From contig NC_080682.1 in NCBI RefSeq assembly GCF_030445035.2, positions 36,810,770 through 36,874,769 of the forward strand: DNA of 64,000 nt, written 5' to 3'. Below are positions 37,030 to 49,386 of this stretch, in pieces. The position numbers and the translations under genes are program-made. Within the stretch, counting starts at the first letter, position 1. Each line of letters starts with the position of its first letter. This stretch comes from Dasypus novemcinctus. Its lineage: Eukaryota; Chordata; Mammalia; Cingulata; Dasypodidae. The notes under the pieces are model-generated. The model did no database searches. It saw only the letters and a program-made list of their open reading frames with translations, and was not told where the DNA came from.

Positions 37030-39000
37030 TGTAAGATCTGTTGTATTGTAGTACAGTGACAATTTCTTCCATATATTCTCCCAGTGTCTTATTTTTTCAT
37101 TTTATCTTCAAAGAAGTTTTAGGATACAGAAAAGACACATAAATAATGCAGGTGATTCCCATATACCCAACACCTTTCCCTTCTTCCTCTCTCCCTTATT
37201 AATAGCATTTTACATGCAGATGGTACATTTGTTACAGTTGATGTATAAATGTTGAAGCATTGCTACTAACGATGGTCAATGGTTTACATTATGATTTACA
37301 TTTTGGATTATACACTTTTACAGGTTTTCACAAAATTTGAAGTGGTCTGCATCCATTATTCTAAGATCATACTGAAAAATTCTAATGCCCTAAAAATGCC
37401 CTACATTTATTCTATTCTATTCTTCCTTTTCCCTCCTCTCAGAATATATGGTAGTTGCTAAGTTTCAATTTTGGAAGAATAAGATTCATAGTTACTTGCT
37501 ATAATATTGAGGACTTGACATATTGGTCTGTTTTCCTTTATTAGATACTGTCTATGTTCTCAAGGGATTCTTGCCTCTCTAACTGAGAATTTAGCAGGAG
37601 GACTCCCCACGAGGGGAGTTTATTTTCTTGATTATTGTGTGGGTCTCCACCCACTGATATAACACCCTGTGACAAAATGAAAACTTACATATTCCATAGA
37701 AGCCTGTCCCAGATGTTCCCAGTCCCATGTACCCCCCACATCCAACATCCTACTCCAGTAACCCTCCCCTGCAGTATTTGCCAAAAGAACAATCCCAACA
37801 TTGTAGTTTTAACCACAGACCTGCAAATCTCCAGAGTTCAGTTCCTTCCCCCTACCATTCCCCCAATTCCATAGATAGCCCAACCCTACCCCTCCAACCT
37901 ACTTCCCCTCACAGACCAACACTGCCAAACCCAATCACATCACTGCACCACTCTCACATTTATCCACTGAACAAATATGTTTATCCTTCCACTTTATTGT
38001 AGACATTGTCTGTATAGGCATTGACTCACCACCCTCTACTCACTTTCTGTCTCCAATAAACAAATCTTCATATTGGTTTAATTCATATCAGTGAGGTCAT
38101 GTAATATTTGTATTTCAATACCTGGCTTACTTCCCTCAACATAAGATTTTAAGGATTCATCCATGTTATCCCATGTGCTAATACTGCAGTCCTCCTTATA
38201 ACTGAGTAATATCCCATTGTATGTATATACCACAGTTTGCTTATCCATTCATCTGATGACTGAGTCCATCTTTTGGCAATAGTGATTAATGCCACTGTGA
38301 ACATTGGTGTTCATGTATCTGTTCATGTCCCTGTTTTTAATTCTTCTGTGTATATACCCATCAATGGGATTGCTGGATCATATGGTAGTTCTATATTTAG
38401 CTTCCTAAGGTACTGCCAAACTGTTCTCCATAACAGCTGCACATTTCTACATTCTCACTGGCAGTAGATAAGCATTCCACATCCTCTGCAATACTTGTAG
38501 TCCTCTGTGTTGTTTTTTTTTTTTAACAACTGCCATTCTAATGGGTATAAGATGATATCTCATTGTAGTTTTGATTTGCATTTCCTTAATAGCTAGTGAT
38601 GTTGAGTATCTTTTCATGCGCTTTTTAACAATTTGTATTTCTTCTTTGGAAAAGTGTCTATTCAAATGACTTGCCTATTTTTAAAATGAGTTGTTTGTCT
38701 TTTTTCCCCCCAAGATGTTGGATTTCTTCATATATGATGGATATTTGGCCCCTATCAGACAGATAGTTCCCAAATATTTTCTTCCATTGAATAGGCTACC
38801 TTTGCACTTTCTTGACAAACTCCTTTGAAACACAACATTTTTTGAGGAGGTCTCATTTATCTATTTTTTGTTTCCTTGCTTGTGATGTGGATGTAAAGTT
38901 TATGAAATCTTTTGCTAGTACAAGATCTCATAGATGCTTCCTTACATTATCTTCCAGGATCTTTATGGTCTTAGTTCTTATATTTGTCTTATATCTGTCC
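37030..39000 (-). mobile_element. L1 3' end: 3' UTR contiguous with ORF2 carboxyl part
   Basis: The left part (37080-37990) is 3' UTR with the family marker GTTGAAGCATTGCTACTAAC. Rightwards it runs directly into antisense ORF2 end sequence (e.g. CATCTTTTGGCAATAGTGAT, GGATTGCTGGATCATATGGT, CATTTCCTTAATAGCTAGTG). This is the copy that identifies the recurrent non-coding repeat of the window as an L1 3' UTR. Confidence 0.75.
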
Positions 39001-39004
39001 CAAC

Positions 39005-40440
39005 CCTGGCACAGAAAGGTTCTATTCCTTCTCCCAGATTGGGCCCCCAAGGCTGGGGTCAGGAACAATTGATCTCTAATCACTTAATGAGCTTTTAATG
39101 TTTGCTTAAACTGTGAAATTCCCAGGTAGGGCCATAAATAAGGCTGCTTAAGCCAGCCCATTTTCCTACAAAGAATCTTGTATTTTGGATGCTTTTGTTG
39201 TGTGGTAACTCCTCCCAACATCTCCCACAAACCTGATTTGGATGCTTTGGTCTGAATTCTGGTTCAGGCATCTCCCAAGACCTATTTTGGCCCTGGGGAT
39301 GCCCTGTGGCAAGGGTTCTGTGATTCTCAGAATGACAGGAACCAGAGCAGCAATTCCAAACAGCCCCTGAAACCTAAGTACCTTGGATACTTTGGTTTGG
39401 AGGGTAAAAGTTTAGTCAGGCTCAGACTTTCAGACACCAGATCAGCTAACTAATAAAACTGTTTTAGTTACTTGATTAATAAAAGTGCTTCATTCTTCCT
39501 AGAATAATGGGCACAGTCTCTAGCATTCCAGAGGACTTGTCACAGGGATGTCTTCTCAGGAATCAGAACAACTTAACTACTACTGGTCTACATGGCCACA
39601 TTATGACTGAGAATAGTCTCTGTATAGAATCCTGAATTCCAGTGAAACCTGGTAAGAGAAAATGAGAGTACAGACAGATCCGAGGGCCAGAAACCATGTC
39701 ATACATCAAAGAGATGAGGAAATGCACCTCAGAATTTCATTAACTACCTTGTAAAAACAACCTTCTCAGTTTTAAACTCAGTTGTGTTTAATAAGGGAAA
39801 TGAATGGGGATCAAGATCTAGGCCAATTACTAAATCTCTCTCCTATAAAATAAAAAAACCTCTTCATTTATCATCAACTAGATTAAAAAGTTCCTAGAAA
39901 ATGCTAAGGGAATAAAATTCTCTCTTCTGTTTTAATCTGTGCTTAACTTTTTGTTTAACTTTGTCAGTCTGCTTGTGTCTTGGAAATCAGATTTGGGGTT
40001 CACCTGTTACAAACTGGATAACAATGAAAGGCAACCTAAAAATGAGTCATTAAATGTCAATATTATCTGACAACTGAATTTGATGTGTAAGAGAAATTAC
40101 ATAAATTTAGTCCAACAGCTGGAAAAGTGAAAAAACTTAGCAAAGTTGCTACTAATAAATAATCATTATATATATTAAATCTTTAAATGCTGAAAGTTGT
40201 AAGTTCATGTCTAATAAAATTAAGTTAAAGAAATATAGATCTTTCCTCTTTTAAATGGATAAATAAGTCAATTTCATTGATTGCTAATTGTAATATAATA
40301 AACTTATTTTAAGGAAAAGTAACCAGTCTATGTGGTTATGGTTAATTATAAGGAATTTGTAAAAGCATTTTCTAAACTGGGCCATTTAAATGGCTAATTC
40401 CAGTAAATATTATGTTAAATAGTGGGGCTCCTGAGGACTC
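39005..40440 (+). mobile_element. Third ERV relative, left part
   Basis: From about 39460 it aligns by eye with 12760-14780 of the second ERV (e.g. TTCATTCTTCCTAGAATAAT versus TTCATTCTTCCAAGAATGAT; TCTACATGGCCACATTATGA versus TCCACATGGCCAAAGAACAG). No LTR or primer site was recognised at its left edge next to the L1. Non-coding. Confidence 0.55.
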
Positions 40441-41825
40441 TAGATACATCTAGACACTATTGGCAGGGCAGAAAGCTCAGGAGTTTGGCACACTGCCAGT
40501 GGTCCTTACCTTGGAATTTCTGCTTCCTAGTGTGACAGAGTTGGACTCATTTGTAGTTTCCCTACACATCATTCTTCTACCCCTTTTCTGAACCTACATT
40601 TAGTACTATACTTGATAGGTTTATGTTGAAGAGACTTAAGTCTTTGGTCATCCATGTGCCAGGTGGGTGCTGAATCTCAGTAGAGTTGCAGCACCTACTT
40701 TCCAGTTCATTGGACTCATCCAGGACAGTGAACAAGGTGATAATGATGGACAATGCCTGTCTCAAGGAACAGCAAGTGTGCAACTGCAAGCAAAAGAATT
40801 CCATCCATCTCCCCCATGGAATCTAAGACCCCTCTCAATTAGAGGCAGAGTATGCATCATCATCCCCAAATCCTCAAGTTTGGGGAAAGAACAATGGACT
40901 AAAGTAGACTTATCATTCTACCATCGATTTATTGTTATTCTACAATGGGAGCACTTTTATCATTGATGTGAAGGCATTGGCCACTGGAGGTTCTGAGGGG
41001 AGGGAGAGGGAAAGATAGATGTAATATGGGGGCATTTTTGCAACATTGGAATAGACCTGCATGACTTTACAATGACAGATAGAGGCCATTGTATACTTTG
41101 TCATAACTTACAAAATTGTGCATGACAGAATGTAAACTATTATGTAAGCTATAATCTATGGTTAGTAGCAATCAATATGTTTTTATCAATTGTAACAAAT
41201 GTACCACACTAATTAAGTATGTTGCTAATGTGGGAAAGTGTGGGAGAAGTGTAGAATGGGACATATGGGAAACCCCTATATTTCTTATGTAACATTTATG
41301 TAATCAAAACTTTCTTTAAAAATAATAAACGAAAAGAAATAGAGTGGACATCACCATCCCAGGGTCCACAGGAGGGTGTAATTATTGGTATTCTACTATA
41401 GAAATATTGTAACCAGTAATGGAAGATATTGTAACATTGATGTGGAGAAAGTAGCCATAGTAGTTGCTTAGGGCAGGGAGGGAGAAAAAGAGATGTGATG
41501 TGGGGACATTTTCAGGACTTGAGTTTTCCTAAATGATATTGCGCTGACAGAAGCTGGACATTATATATCCTGCCATAACCCACTGAATGTACTGGCAGAG
41601 AGTGTAAACGACAGTGTAAACTATAATTCATTCATTCAGTGCAGCAGTGCTCCAAAATGTATTCACCAAATGCAATGAATGTGCCACAATGATGAGTTTG
41701 TTGATGTGGGAGGAGTGGTGTTATGGGATGTAGGGTATATGGGGCCGCTTATATTTTTTAATGTGATCAATTTTTTTTTGTGATCAATATATCTTCAAAA
41801 ACATACAATAAAATTAAAAAAGAGA
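40441..41825 (+). mobile_element. L1 3'-UTR insertion(s) in the third ERV
   Basis: Two successive plus-strand 3'-UTR units, about 40441-41336 and 41337-41825, each ending in an A-rich tail. The second contains CAGTGCTCCAAAATGTATTC, the exact complement of the family marker. ERV sequence resumes after 41825. Boundaries are approximate and no target duplication was found. Confidence 0.55.
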
Positions 41826-42595
41826 TTACTTGATAAGAAAAAATAAGAATAAGTTAATGATAAAAATAAGACCTGAGGGGGTCACCTTACTCTGCATATT
41901 AAAGTGGTAGTAAAAAAAGGTAACCTTGATTCCATTGGGAATCTTAGGTTTTCATAAAATAATGAAGCAGGTAGCTTTTTTTCCCTGTGCTGTTAAGGTA
42001 TAATACCTATTAATTAACATAATCATGGTAAAAGTATTGAAATAAAAACCAAATTTCTAAAAAGTTAAATTCAGTTATGTTATACACTGATTTGGAAGTG
42101 TTTAAAATGTGTATAAAGATTAAAAGAGATAGACTTCAGTATTGTCAAACTCTTGCACATTCAAGCCAGCCCAAATACCCTGAACGATGTCTCTTCTTTG
42201 AGTTATTGGCTTGGTTGGTTATTAGCCCCTAAAACAAAAGTATCTACTACATCCCTGGTTATGCTACTAAAGTGAATGGAGAATACGTTGCAGTTTCAGA
42301 CTCCTGTGACAGCTGGCAATGGCTTGATGTGGCCAGATTTAGAATGGACCTTGCCTCTAGACTGGCTCCATTTCATAATATGAAGAGAGTTATGCACCAG
42401 AGCAGTAAAAATCTGGAGCCCACCTTCCTAGCTTCTTTCTAAGATCAACAGTGCTGCAGCATGCTGGCTATATGAAGGGCATAATAAATGGAGGAACAAT
42501 TACCAAAGTTCTGTGAGTAGAACTTAAACTAATACAATTGGCATTATGACCTGCTCCTGTGGAAAGATAATATGTATGGCATTACAAGCCTGGCG
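41826..42595 (+). mobile_element. Third ERV relative, middle part, non-coding
   Basis: Aligns with 14800-15560 (TCATGGTAAAAGTATTGAAA; TATCTACTACATCCCTGGTT; ATGGCATTACAAGCCTGGCG). The shared block at 42240-42440 is also present in the provirus at 4392-4613 (opposite strand). Confidence 0.6.
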
Positions 42596-42929
42596 CTTGA
42601 ATCTATTAACTGCAGCTTGGTTTACTGTTCTTAACTTAAAAGATGCCTTTTTATGCATTCCACTCCACCCAAACTCCCAATTCCTCTTTGCCTTTAAGTG
42701 GCAGGAATCCAACTTTAAACATCCAGTCCAGTTTACTTGGACTATGTTGCTACAAGGGTTCCAGGACAGCCCCCATGTGTTTGGGAATGCCTTAGTTCAG
42801 AACTTAGCTGATTGTCACTTGTCTCAGAGCACCCTCTTACAATATGTAGATAATCTGTTGCTTTGCAGTCCAACAAAGGTAGTTCCTGATGTCAGCACCA
42901 TTTTAGTATGTATGAGTGTCAGCCATTAG
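42596..42929 (+). pseudogene. Gammaretroviral pol relic (reverse transcriptase)
   Basis: An open stretch of about 100 codons shows retroviral RT landmarks in order: LNLKDAFLCIPLHP (palm motif A region), LLQGFQDSPHVFG (the LPQGF-like loop) and QYVDNLLL, the place of the catalytic YVDD box, with the second catalytic aspartate changed to asparagine. It is joined abruptly to non-coding ERV sequence upstream. Without the rest of pol it cannot make an enzyme. Confidence 0.8.
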
Positions 42930-43745
42930 ACAGTCTGAAATGCATCTTTAAGAAACAAAGCTAAGTAGTGTTTGTGTCAAAGCCAGCTGTCAAAGCCAAA
43001 TGTCTATTGCTAGGGAGAAGGCTAGTCAGACACCCCTTAAAAAATCTTATGATTCCATTTCCTGTATTTCACACTATATGATAACTAAACTGGCAGTGCC
43101 TCTTCTCATCCCCCTTCTAGCTCTCTTAGGCATAATCACCATCATGGAAAACTGAGATTGGCAATTTATACAAAACCCCACTATCTACTATAATCTCTTT
43201 ATAGAGCTAACTAGCAGCATAGAAAAAACTAACTGTGCCTTAGAAGCTCTAAGACAGCACAGATTTTCTTACCATTATGGTGCTGCAGAATTGCAGGACA
43301 CTTAACATGCTAATAGCAGCACAGGGAAGAACATGTTTGTTCCTTTAGAAGGAGTGCTGTTTCTATTTAAATCACTCTGACACAGTCCTAAAAATCACTC
43401 AAAGCCAGCAAGATGAAGCCTACCAACTTTGCGAGAATGCTGCCTTTAGAAGCACCTAGAATTTCATCATCTAGTGTTCCATTATCCTTTTAGTGGGACC
43501 ATATATCCTTGAAATTCTAATTTTTTATTTCTTCCAGAATCAATGCCTTACTAACCATGAGTGGATTTCATCCAGCTCCACCCATGGTGCCATACTCATC
43601 TTCTCCCAACTGCAATAGAGTAGCTAGAAAGTTTTACACCTTGTCAGGTAGGGTCTACTGCACCTAACCAGCAGGAAATAATTACAGAATAATGACCATC
43701 ATCTTTCAGTACTCCCTTAAGAATAAGGGTGTAAACCCTCTGAGG
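42930..43745 (+). pseudogene. Retroviral env transmembrane relic and 3' end
   Basis: Around 43305-43375 the sequence reads, with a stop, as the conserved transmembrane-subunit segment of class I env (AAQGRTC ... ECCFYL), the immunosuppressive-like region with its CX6CC knot. Frames are broken on both sides. A G-run CTCTGAGGGGGGCAG near 43740 could be a polypurine tract. The jump from RT to env implies a large internal deletion. Confidence 0.7.
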
Positions 43746-44065
43746 GGGGCAGTTGAGGTGAGCTAGTTAGGGAGTAGGAAGATGAATCTAAATCCTAGCA
43801 GAAAAACATGGTCATGAAAAATGTGGACATGGAACCCTGCAGGGAAACCCCTTGAAGAGAAGACCCCACCAGAAATCTTCTGGAAGAATCCCACAGGAAT
43901 TCTCCATTTGGAACTAGATTTCATATGGGGTCAAGGAAAAGCCCTGGATATTCTCAAGGGGCCTTATCATTGAACCCCCTGGGGAAATTGATGGGTGGGG
44001 TAATCAATCAAAACAGCAAACAGCTGGAATCCTTCTTCCAGACATTAGCAAAGGGAGGAATAATT
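43746..44065 (+). other. Possible LTR remnant or unassigned ERV flank
   Basis: Lies where a 3' LTR would follow the G-run. A TTTATAAAGT box near 44071 is the only LTR-like signal; I found no similarity to the other LTRs of the window. Confidence 0.3.
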
Positions 44066-44091
44066 TGTGGTTTATAAAGTAACTAAAGGGA

Positions 44092-44279
44092 AGTGGATAT
44101 GGCTCAAGCAATTGGGCTCCCACCTACCACATGGGAAGTACTGGGTTTGGTTCCTGGTGCCTCCTGGAGAGGATGAGCAAGACAGCAAGCTGGCATGATG
44201 GGCTGGCATGGTGAGCTGATGCAGCATGATAATGCAACAAGGAGACACAAGGAGGAAACACAATGAAAGACATATCAAA
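44092..44279 (+). mobile_element. DAS-related SINE (short form)
   Basis: tRNA-like head GAAGTGGATATGGCTCAAGC ... GGGTTTGGTTCCTGG (A and B boxes) followed by GATGCAGCATGATAATGCAA, as in armadillo DAS SINEs but without the long body. Ends next to another copy. Confidence 0.7.
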
Positions 44280-44472
44280 TTGGGGAGCAGAGATGGCTCA
44301 GGTAATTGAGCAACTCTGTCCCACAGGGGAGGTCATGGGTTTGGTTACCAGTGTCTCCTAAAAAGATGAACAGAGAGAAAGGGCACAAAACTAATGGACA
44401 TAGAAAGCAGACAGCAAGCACAAACAATGAGGGGAGTATAAATAAATAAAATAATTCTTTAAAAAAGAAGTA
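44280..44472 (+). mobile_element. DAS-related SINE (short form), tandem neighbour
   Basis: A second tRNA-like head, GGGGAGCAGAGATGGCTCAG ... GGGTTTGGTTACC, then the 3' part with AGAAAGCAGACAGCAAGCAC and an (AAATA) tail ending at a run of A's. Confidence 0.7.
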
Positions 44473-44589
44473 ACTACAGGAGTTGATTTTCAGTCTTTCC
44501 CTCAAGTACACCTGGGAACACTTAATCTGTTATTTTCTCCCATTTCTATTCTTTTCTCTCATTTCCTTAAACTACTGGCTTAATTAAAC

Positions 44590-45300
44590 TGGAATGTTCT
44601 TAATTTCTTTTATGTAATATAGTCAAGAATGTAGAGGAATCTGGTTATACAACCTCTGCTCTATTATCCTCAAACTTTTATCATAACTCTATTTATGAGA
44701 TCTTTTCAATGCGCAGTTGGTCAGTAATTTCTGAATGATGTAAAGGAAGATTGTTGGTTTCATAGTCATGAGTTTATTATTGTTCCTTTCTCATTATAAA
44801 GTGAATCTCTTGGCCTACAATGATTTTAGGTGGAATCCCATGATGATAAATTAGATACTCTGTGAGTTGTCAGATAATAATGCTGTTCAAAGTATGGCAA
44901 GCTGGGAGAACACATCCATAACTGGAATATTTATCAATCCCAGTAATACCAAAACACATCCTTTGAAGTGTTCAAAATTTCAGGTATGGATTTAGGTTTG
45001 AAACTGGGAAAATAATTGTTGTTTTTTCATTGCAGCAATTGATAAATGTGCTTGCTTGCTGTTGATATACAGGTAAGTAATATCTTAACTGACTGTTTAT
45101 TATCTATTAGCCATTTGGTTGTTCTGGATTTGCTGCCTGTGGTGACAGTTAACTTTATGTTGTCTCTGATACCTACGTTCTGCCACCTGATCTCTACTAT
45201 TTTGCAATCCTATAATTCCAGTTGTTGCTAGCAAACCCAGTTCCAAAATAACATTTCCTGCAAGACACCATAGCCTACATGTCAGCAGCACTATTACTTG
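44590..45300 (-). pseudogene. ERVL pol relic (integrase region)
   Basis: Read on the minus strand, broken frames resemble the integrase core of ERVL elements: a YHHGIP-like segment near 44850, an HF-x-x-K/REQ-like segment after it, and a LPLHHSEITDQLRIEK-like segment matching the family's HHPEAAGLIER region near 44700. Many stops. Old and non-functional. Confidence 0.55.
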
Positions 45301-45337
45301 GCTTAGAAACTCAACACACACAAAGTAGATTACATAG

Positions 45338-46514
45338 TGTATTAGTGTTCTCTAGAGAAACAGGAACAACAGTATATATATGCATAAAAGATTTATTTTT
45401 AAGGAACTCGCTCATGCATTCTTTGGGGCTGGTTCAAAATCTATAGAATGGGTAGCAGCTTCAGACTCTTTGTAGGAGTGATGTTACCATCTTAAATCTG
45501 AAATTTGTAAGGGAACCTAGGAGGCTGGAAAATCAGAGAGGCAGAATTTCTTCTTTGAAACTTCAGTTCTTTGCTTTTAATGTTTTCAACTGATGGTATA
45601 AGGCTCACTGACATTATCAAGGGTAATCTCCTTAACTTAAAGTCAACTAATTGTAGATGCTAATACCATCTACAAAATATTTCCATACAAAATACTTCCA
45701 TCTCAACATCTAGGCCAGTGTTTAACCATACAAATGAACACCATAACCTAGTCAAGATATATCTAGGGGATTTGAATCTCTAGACTGACAATATGATAGC
45801 CAGGCCCTGACCTCAGCAGACTTCAGCTCCTGCACTCTGATTTATTGGACCTACTCTACTCAGCTAACATGGAGTTGAAGAATGTCCACCACCACACCAT
45901 GGAGCCTAGAGTGCCTACAACTGAAAGCAGAAGGATTGCATCCAATATCCATGCGGAATCTAAACCCCCTCTTGACATAGACGTGGAATGGACACAACCA
46001 AGCCAAGGTCCACAGGAAGGAGGAATACAGTAAGGATCAGAGTGGACTTAATGATATTCTATTCATGAACTATTGTGGTTAATAATCAAGAAAATGTGGC
46101 ATTGATGTGGAAAAAGAGGCCATGGTCCCTGCTGGGTGCAGGGAAGGGGAGGAAGAGAAGAGATGTAGAGGCATTCTCGGGACTTGGAGCTGTCCTGGGT
46201 GGTGCCCCAGGGACAAATGACGGATGTTGTATGTCCTCCCATGGCCCACTGGATGGAACGTGGGAAAGTGTGGGCTATGGTGTGGAACACAGGACATGGG
46301 GTACAGCGATGCCTGGAGATGTACTCACCAGATGCAATGGATGTGACATGATGATGGGGGAGAGTGTTATTGGGGGGGAGTGGTGGGGTGGGGGCAGTGG
46401 GGGCGAATGGGACCTCATATTTTTTTAATGTAATATCTTTTTAAAAAATCAATAAATTGAGTAGAATTTGAAAACAAACAAACAAACAAAAACCTAGTCA
46501 AGTTGATCATCACA
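45338..46514 (-). mobile_element. Ancient MaLR/ERVL-type LTR split by an L1 fragment
   Basis: Starts TGTATTAGTGTTCTCTAGAG and, after the insertion at 45757-46490, ends ...GATCATCACA. This is the reverse complement of the LTR type also seen at 60176-60628 (TGTGATGGTTAGG ... GACTAATATA). The family name is not certain. Confidence 0.6.
45757..46490 (+). mobile_element. L1 3'-UTR retroposon with perfect target duplications
   Basis: Flanked by AACCTAGTCAAG at 45745-45756 and 46491-46502. It carries the 3'-UTR family sequence (CACCACCACACCATGGAGCC, ATGTACTCACCAGATGCAAT) and ends AATAAATTGAG... in an (AAAC)n tail. It contains no ORF2, so it is a strongly 5'-truncated L1. It is the best bounded copy of the family. 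Confidence 0.85.
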
Positions 46515-47870
46515 ACATCTTATTGCCTACTGTGTCATATTATTACCCACAGCTCTAACTTGTTGTTTTTAAAATTCTATTTACCATGAGCTTTATTGAT
46601 AAACAATTATTTCCAATCTTTTGCTCTAATAACTAAAGTCACAAGTATAAATGTTTCATCTTAGCCATGTCATTTCATTTTTAAAGCTTTCTGCTTTTTA
46701 AAAATATTTTACTCTATGGTATAAGTTTCTATATTTTGCAGCATGTATAAAATATATGTATTTCTTTTGATATTTCAGGAATTTTATAATCTGTTTTCAA
46801 CTTAAATTGTATATAATAAACTTTTTTCTTGAATTGTTGCCTTAAAACCTTATCAATTCATTTCAAGCTACAAAGATTCTAATATTAATATGCTTATATT
46901 TATTCTTATTGTCCTTCCATAGTGTGATCTTGATAGATTATATCATTATTCTTAATGCTCCTAGTGGTAAATTTTTCATTTATTTTAATGTAATTATACA
47001 TAAAATACTGCTTATGCAAGCTTTAAACATTATTTAATATTTCCTATAAGATATTAAAGGAGGGGATTAATGGACTTGGTATAACTGTTAAGTTCCTTCT
47101 TTCATTTTGAGTTTGTGTTAGTTATACATCTATTGCAATCTTATCATCTAATTAGTTTGAGATATTAATTTCCTGTAATTGCCACAGTTTTCCAGTTTTG
47201 GTTTTGAGTATCTAAGTCATGTAGTAGTGCTGCTGATATGTGAGCTATACTGTCTTATAAAAGTACTCACTGTAATGTAGTATGGAATGATACTGTGAAG
47301 ACTTTTGAAATTGTATTTTTTCCTCAGATTAAAAGAAAAAACTTAAGTTCTGATAATTTATTAAGAAACAAACAAGCAAGAATCTTATGATTTTCCTTAA
47401 AGTATATTGTTCATTTTTATTGCATAGACACAGGTCTTCTAGGTTTTAGAAAGTGTTTTGTATATTACCTTTCTTTTTTTAGAGAAATTATTTATTAGTA
47501 TGTTAGATCTTTTTTGCCTTACTGATCATTTTATCTTTAAACATTTTAAACTTGAGGACTATATTACATCTTATTTAACTTTTTATATCAAATCTGTGTT
47601 CAGTGCCCATGATTGCTTTCAGCAGTGACTGTACTCCTTTTTTGTTTTGTTTCATGTGACTGTCAATTCAAGTATGGTTTTATTTCTCACATATTTTTCT
47701 TATCTGCGCTCAGCCCGCTCTCTTTCCATTACCAAATGTAATATTTACATATTTTTTCAGCCCTCTTATTCCACAGGATGATTGTTATTTTTTTAAGATG
47801 TAATAAAGAAGCATTTCCAATATTTTTATCTGGTAATTGAATATTTTTTCTATTATATTCTGTATTAGTT
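46515..47870. other. Unassigned stretch with old L1-like antisense remnants
   Basis: TTTATTGATAAACAATTATT near 46590 resembles antisense late-ORF2 sequence of old L1s and resembles 59010-59060. The rest is AT-rich and unassigned. Confidence 0.35.
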
Positions 47871-48450
47871 GACCAAAGGGGTGCTGATGCAAAGTATCAG
47901 AAATCTGTTGACATTTATAAAGGGTATTTATTGGAGTAAAATTTTATAGTTACAAGAGCCTAAAGATTCCAACTCAAGGTTGCTTCCTCGCCAAAGTCTG
48001 CTGCCACATGTTGAAGCAAGATGGCAGGTGTTATCTGTCAAGGTTCAGCCTTCCTCTTTCCTCTTAAGTCTCCATGGATCCAGCTTCTTCCAATCTCAGC
48101 TGTAGCCTGGTAGAGGGCTCAGCTTCTCTGTTCTCTTCAGCTGAAAACTGTCAGGTGAATGGCTCTTCTCTCCCCAGAACTCCAGCATCAAAATTAAGTT
48201 CTCTCCTCTCCTTGTCTTTTTCTGTGTTCTCCTGTGTATCTACTTCTGTGTGTCTCCTTAAAAGAGTGTTGTGTCCATTTATATAGTTCACAAAGGGTTA
48301 AGGACCCAAACTGAATTGGCCTAATGATGTGATTGATTCAAAGCCCTAATGCAAACATAATTTAATCAAAGCCACCTCAGCTGAATCTAATAAAATCAAA
48401 GGTATCATGTCCAGAGGAACAGACCATTTTACAAACAATCTATATCACTT
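47871..48450 (-). mobile_element. LTR-like element (unidentified family)
   Basis: Begins TGTATTAGTTGACCAAAGGG and shows the reversed layout of a MaLR/ERVL LTR (antisense TATA-like AAAGGGTATTTATTGG near the start, CT-rich body, AATCAAAGCC-type region at the end). Right edge approximate; no target duplication found. Confidence 0.45.
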
Positions 48451-48865
48451 TTTGGAATTCAAAATGATATCAAACTGCACATATTACATATTATTTTTCC
48501 TTTTAAAGTTTAATGAAACACCATTTCTTTCTGTATACAAGTATGTTTTTTTTCCTGCTGCTTTTTGTTGGTCTTAAGGAGAATAATATATAAAAGTGTG
48601 TTTACCTTGCAATCTTTAATTCAAGGTATTAATATTTAGCATAATTCTAATTGCTAAATGTAAACGATTATGAAATGAATATTTAAGGGGTTTATTTCAT
48701 TTAATACCAATACAGATATTTACAGAGCAACAATCATTGGCAAACTTCTGTGATAGATACCTCATAGGAATTCAATATGAGGTATCAATGAAATATGGTG
48801 GGTGATAAGACCGCATTTTCCCTATGGGATTAAGAAAAGATTCTCAGATACTCAGAGACATTTCT

Positions 48866-49345
48866 TGTATTAGTTTTTCAGCTGCTAAAACAAATACAAT
48901 AGGTTGACTTAAATAATGGAAATCTATTGGCTTATGGTTTGAGGCTAGAAGCCCAAAATTGAGGTGTCTCCAAGGCAATACTTTCTCCTCAAAGACTGTA
49001 GTCTTCTGGATTTTGCTGCCAGTGATCCTTAGCTCATAAGCCTTTTGGTCACATGGAAATGCACAGGCAACATCTTCTCCTTCTCTTCCCAGGTTCATTG
49101 ACTTCCAGTTTCTGTCTCTTCCTCCTTCTTTTCTCTCTCTGTTGGAATTTCTTTAGGCTTATGAAGGACTCCAGTAATCTGGATTAAAGCCCAACCTAAT
49201 TCATTTGATTCACACTTTAACTGAAGTAACAAAGTAACCTCTTTAAGAGATCCTATTTATAATGGGTCCAAACCCAGCCGAACACAGACTAAGACCAAGA
49301 ATATGCCCGAAGTGCAGTATGCAATTCAATTCATCAGCTGTGCTT
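48866..49345 (-). mobile_element. Ancient MLT1-like (MaLR) LTR
   Basis: TGTATTAGTTTTTCAGCTGC, GAGGCTAGAAGCCCAAAATT and GGTCACATGG follow the reverse complement of MLT1-type LTRs. Right boundary approximate. A run AAATAATGGAAATCTATTGG matches the antisense poly(A)-signal region. Confidence 0.65.
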
Positions 49346-49386
49346 ATTGAGACAGGTCAGCCTCTCCCATAAAATTCTACACTTCC

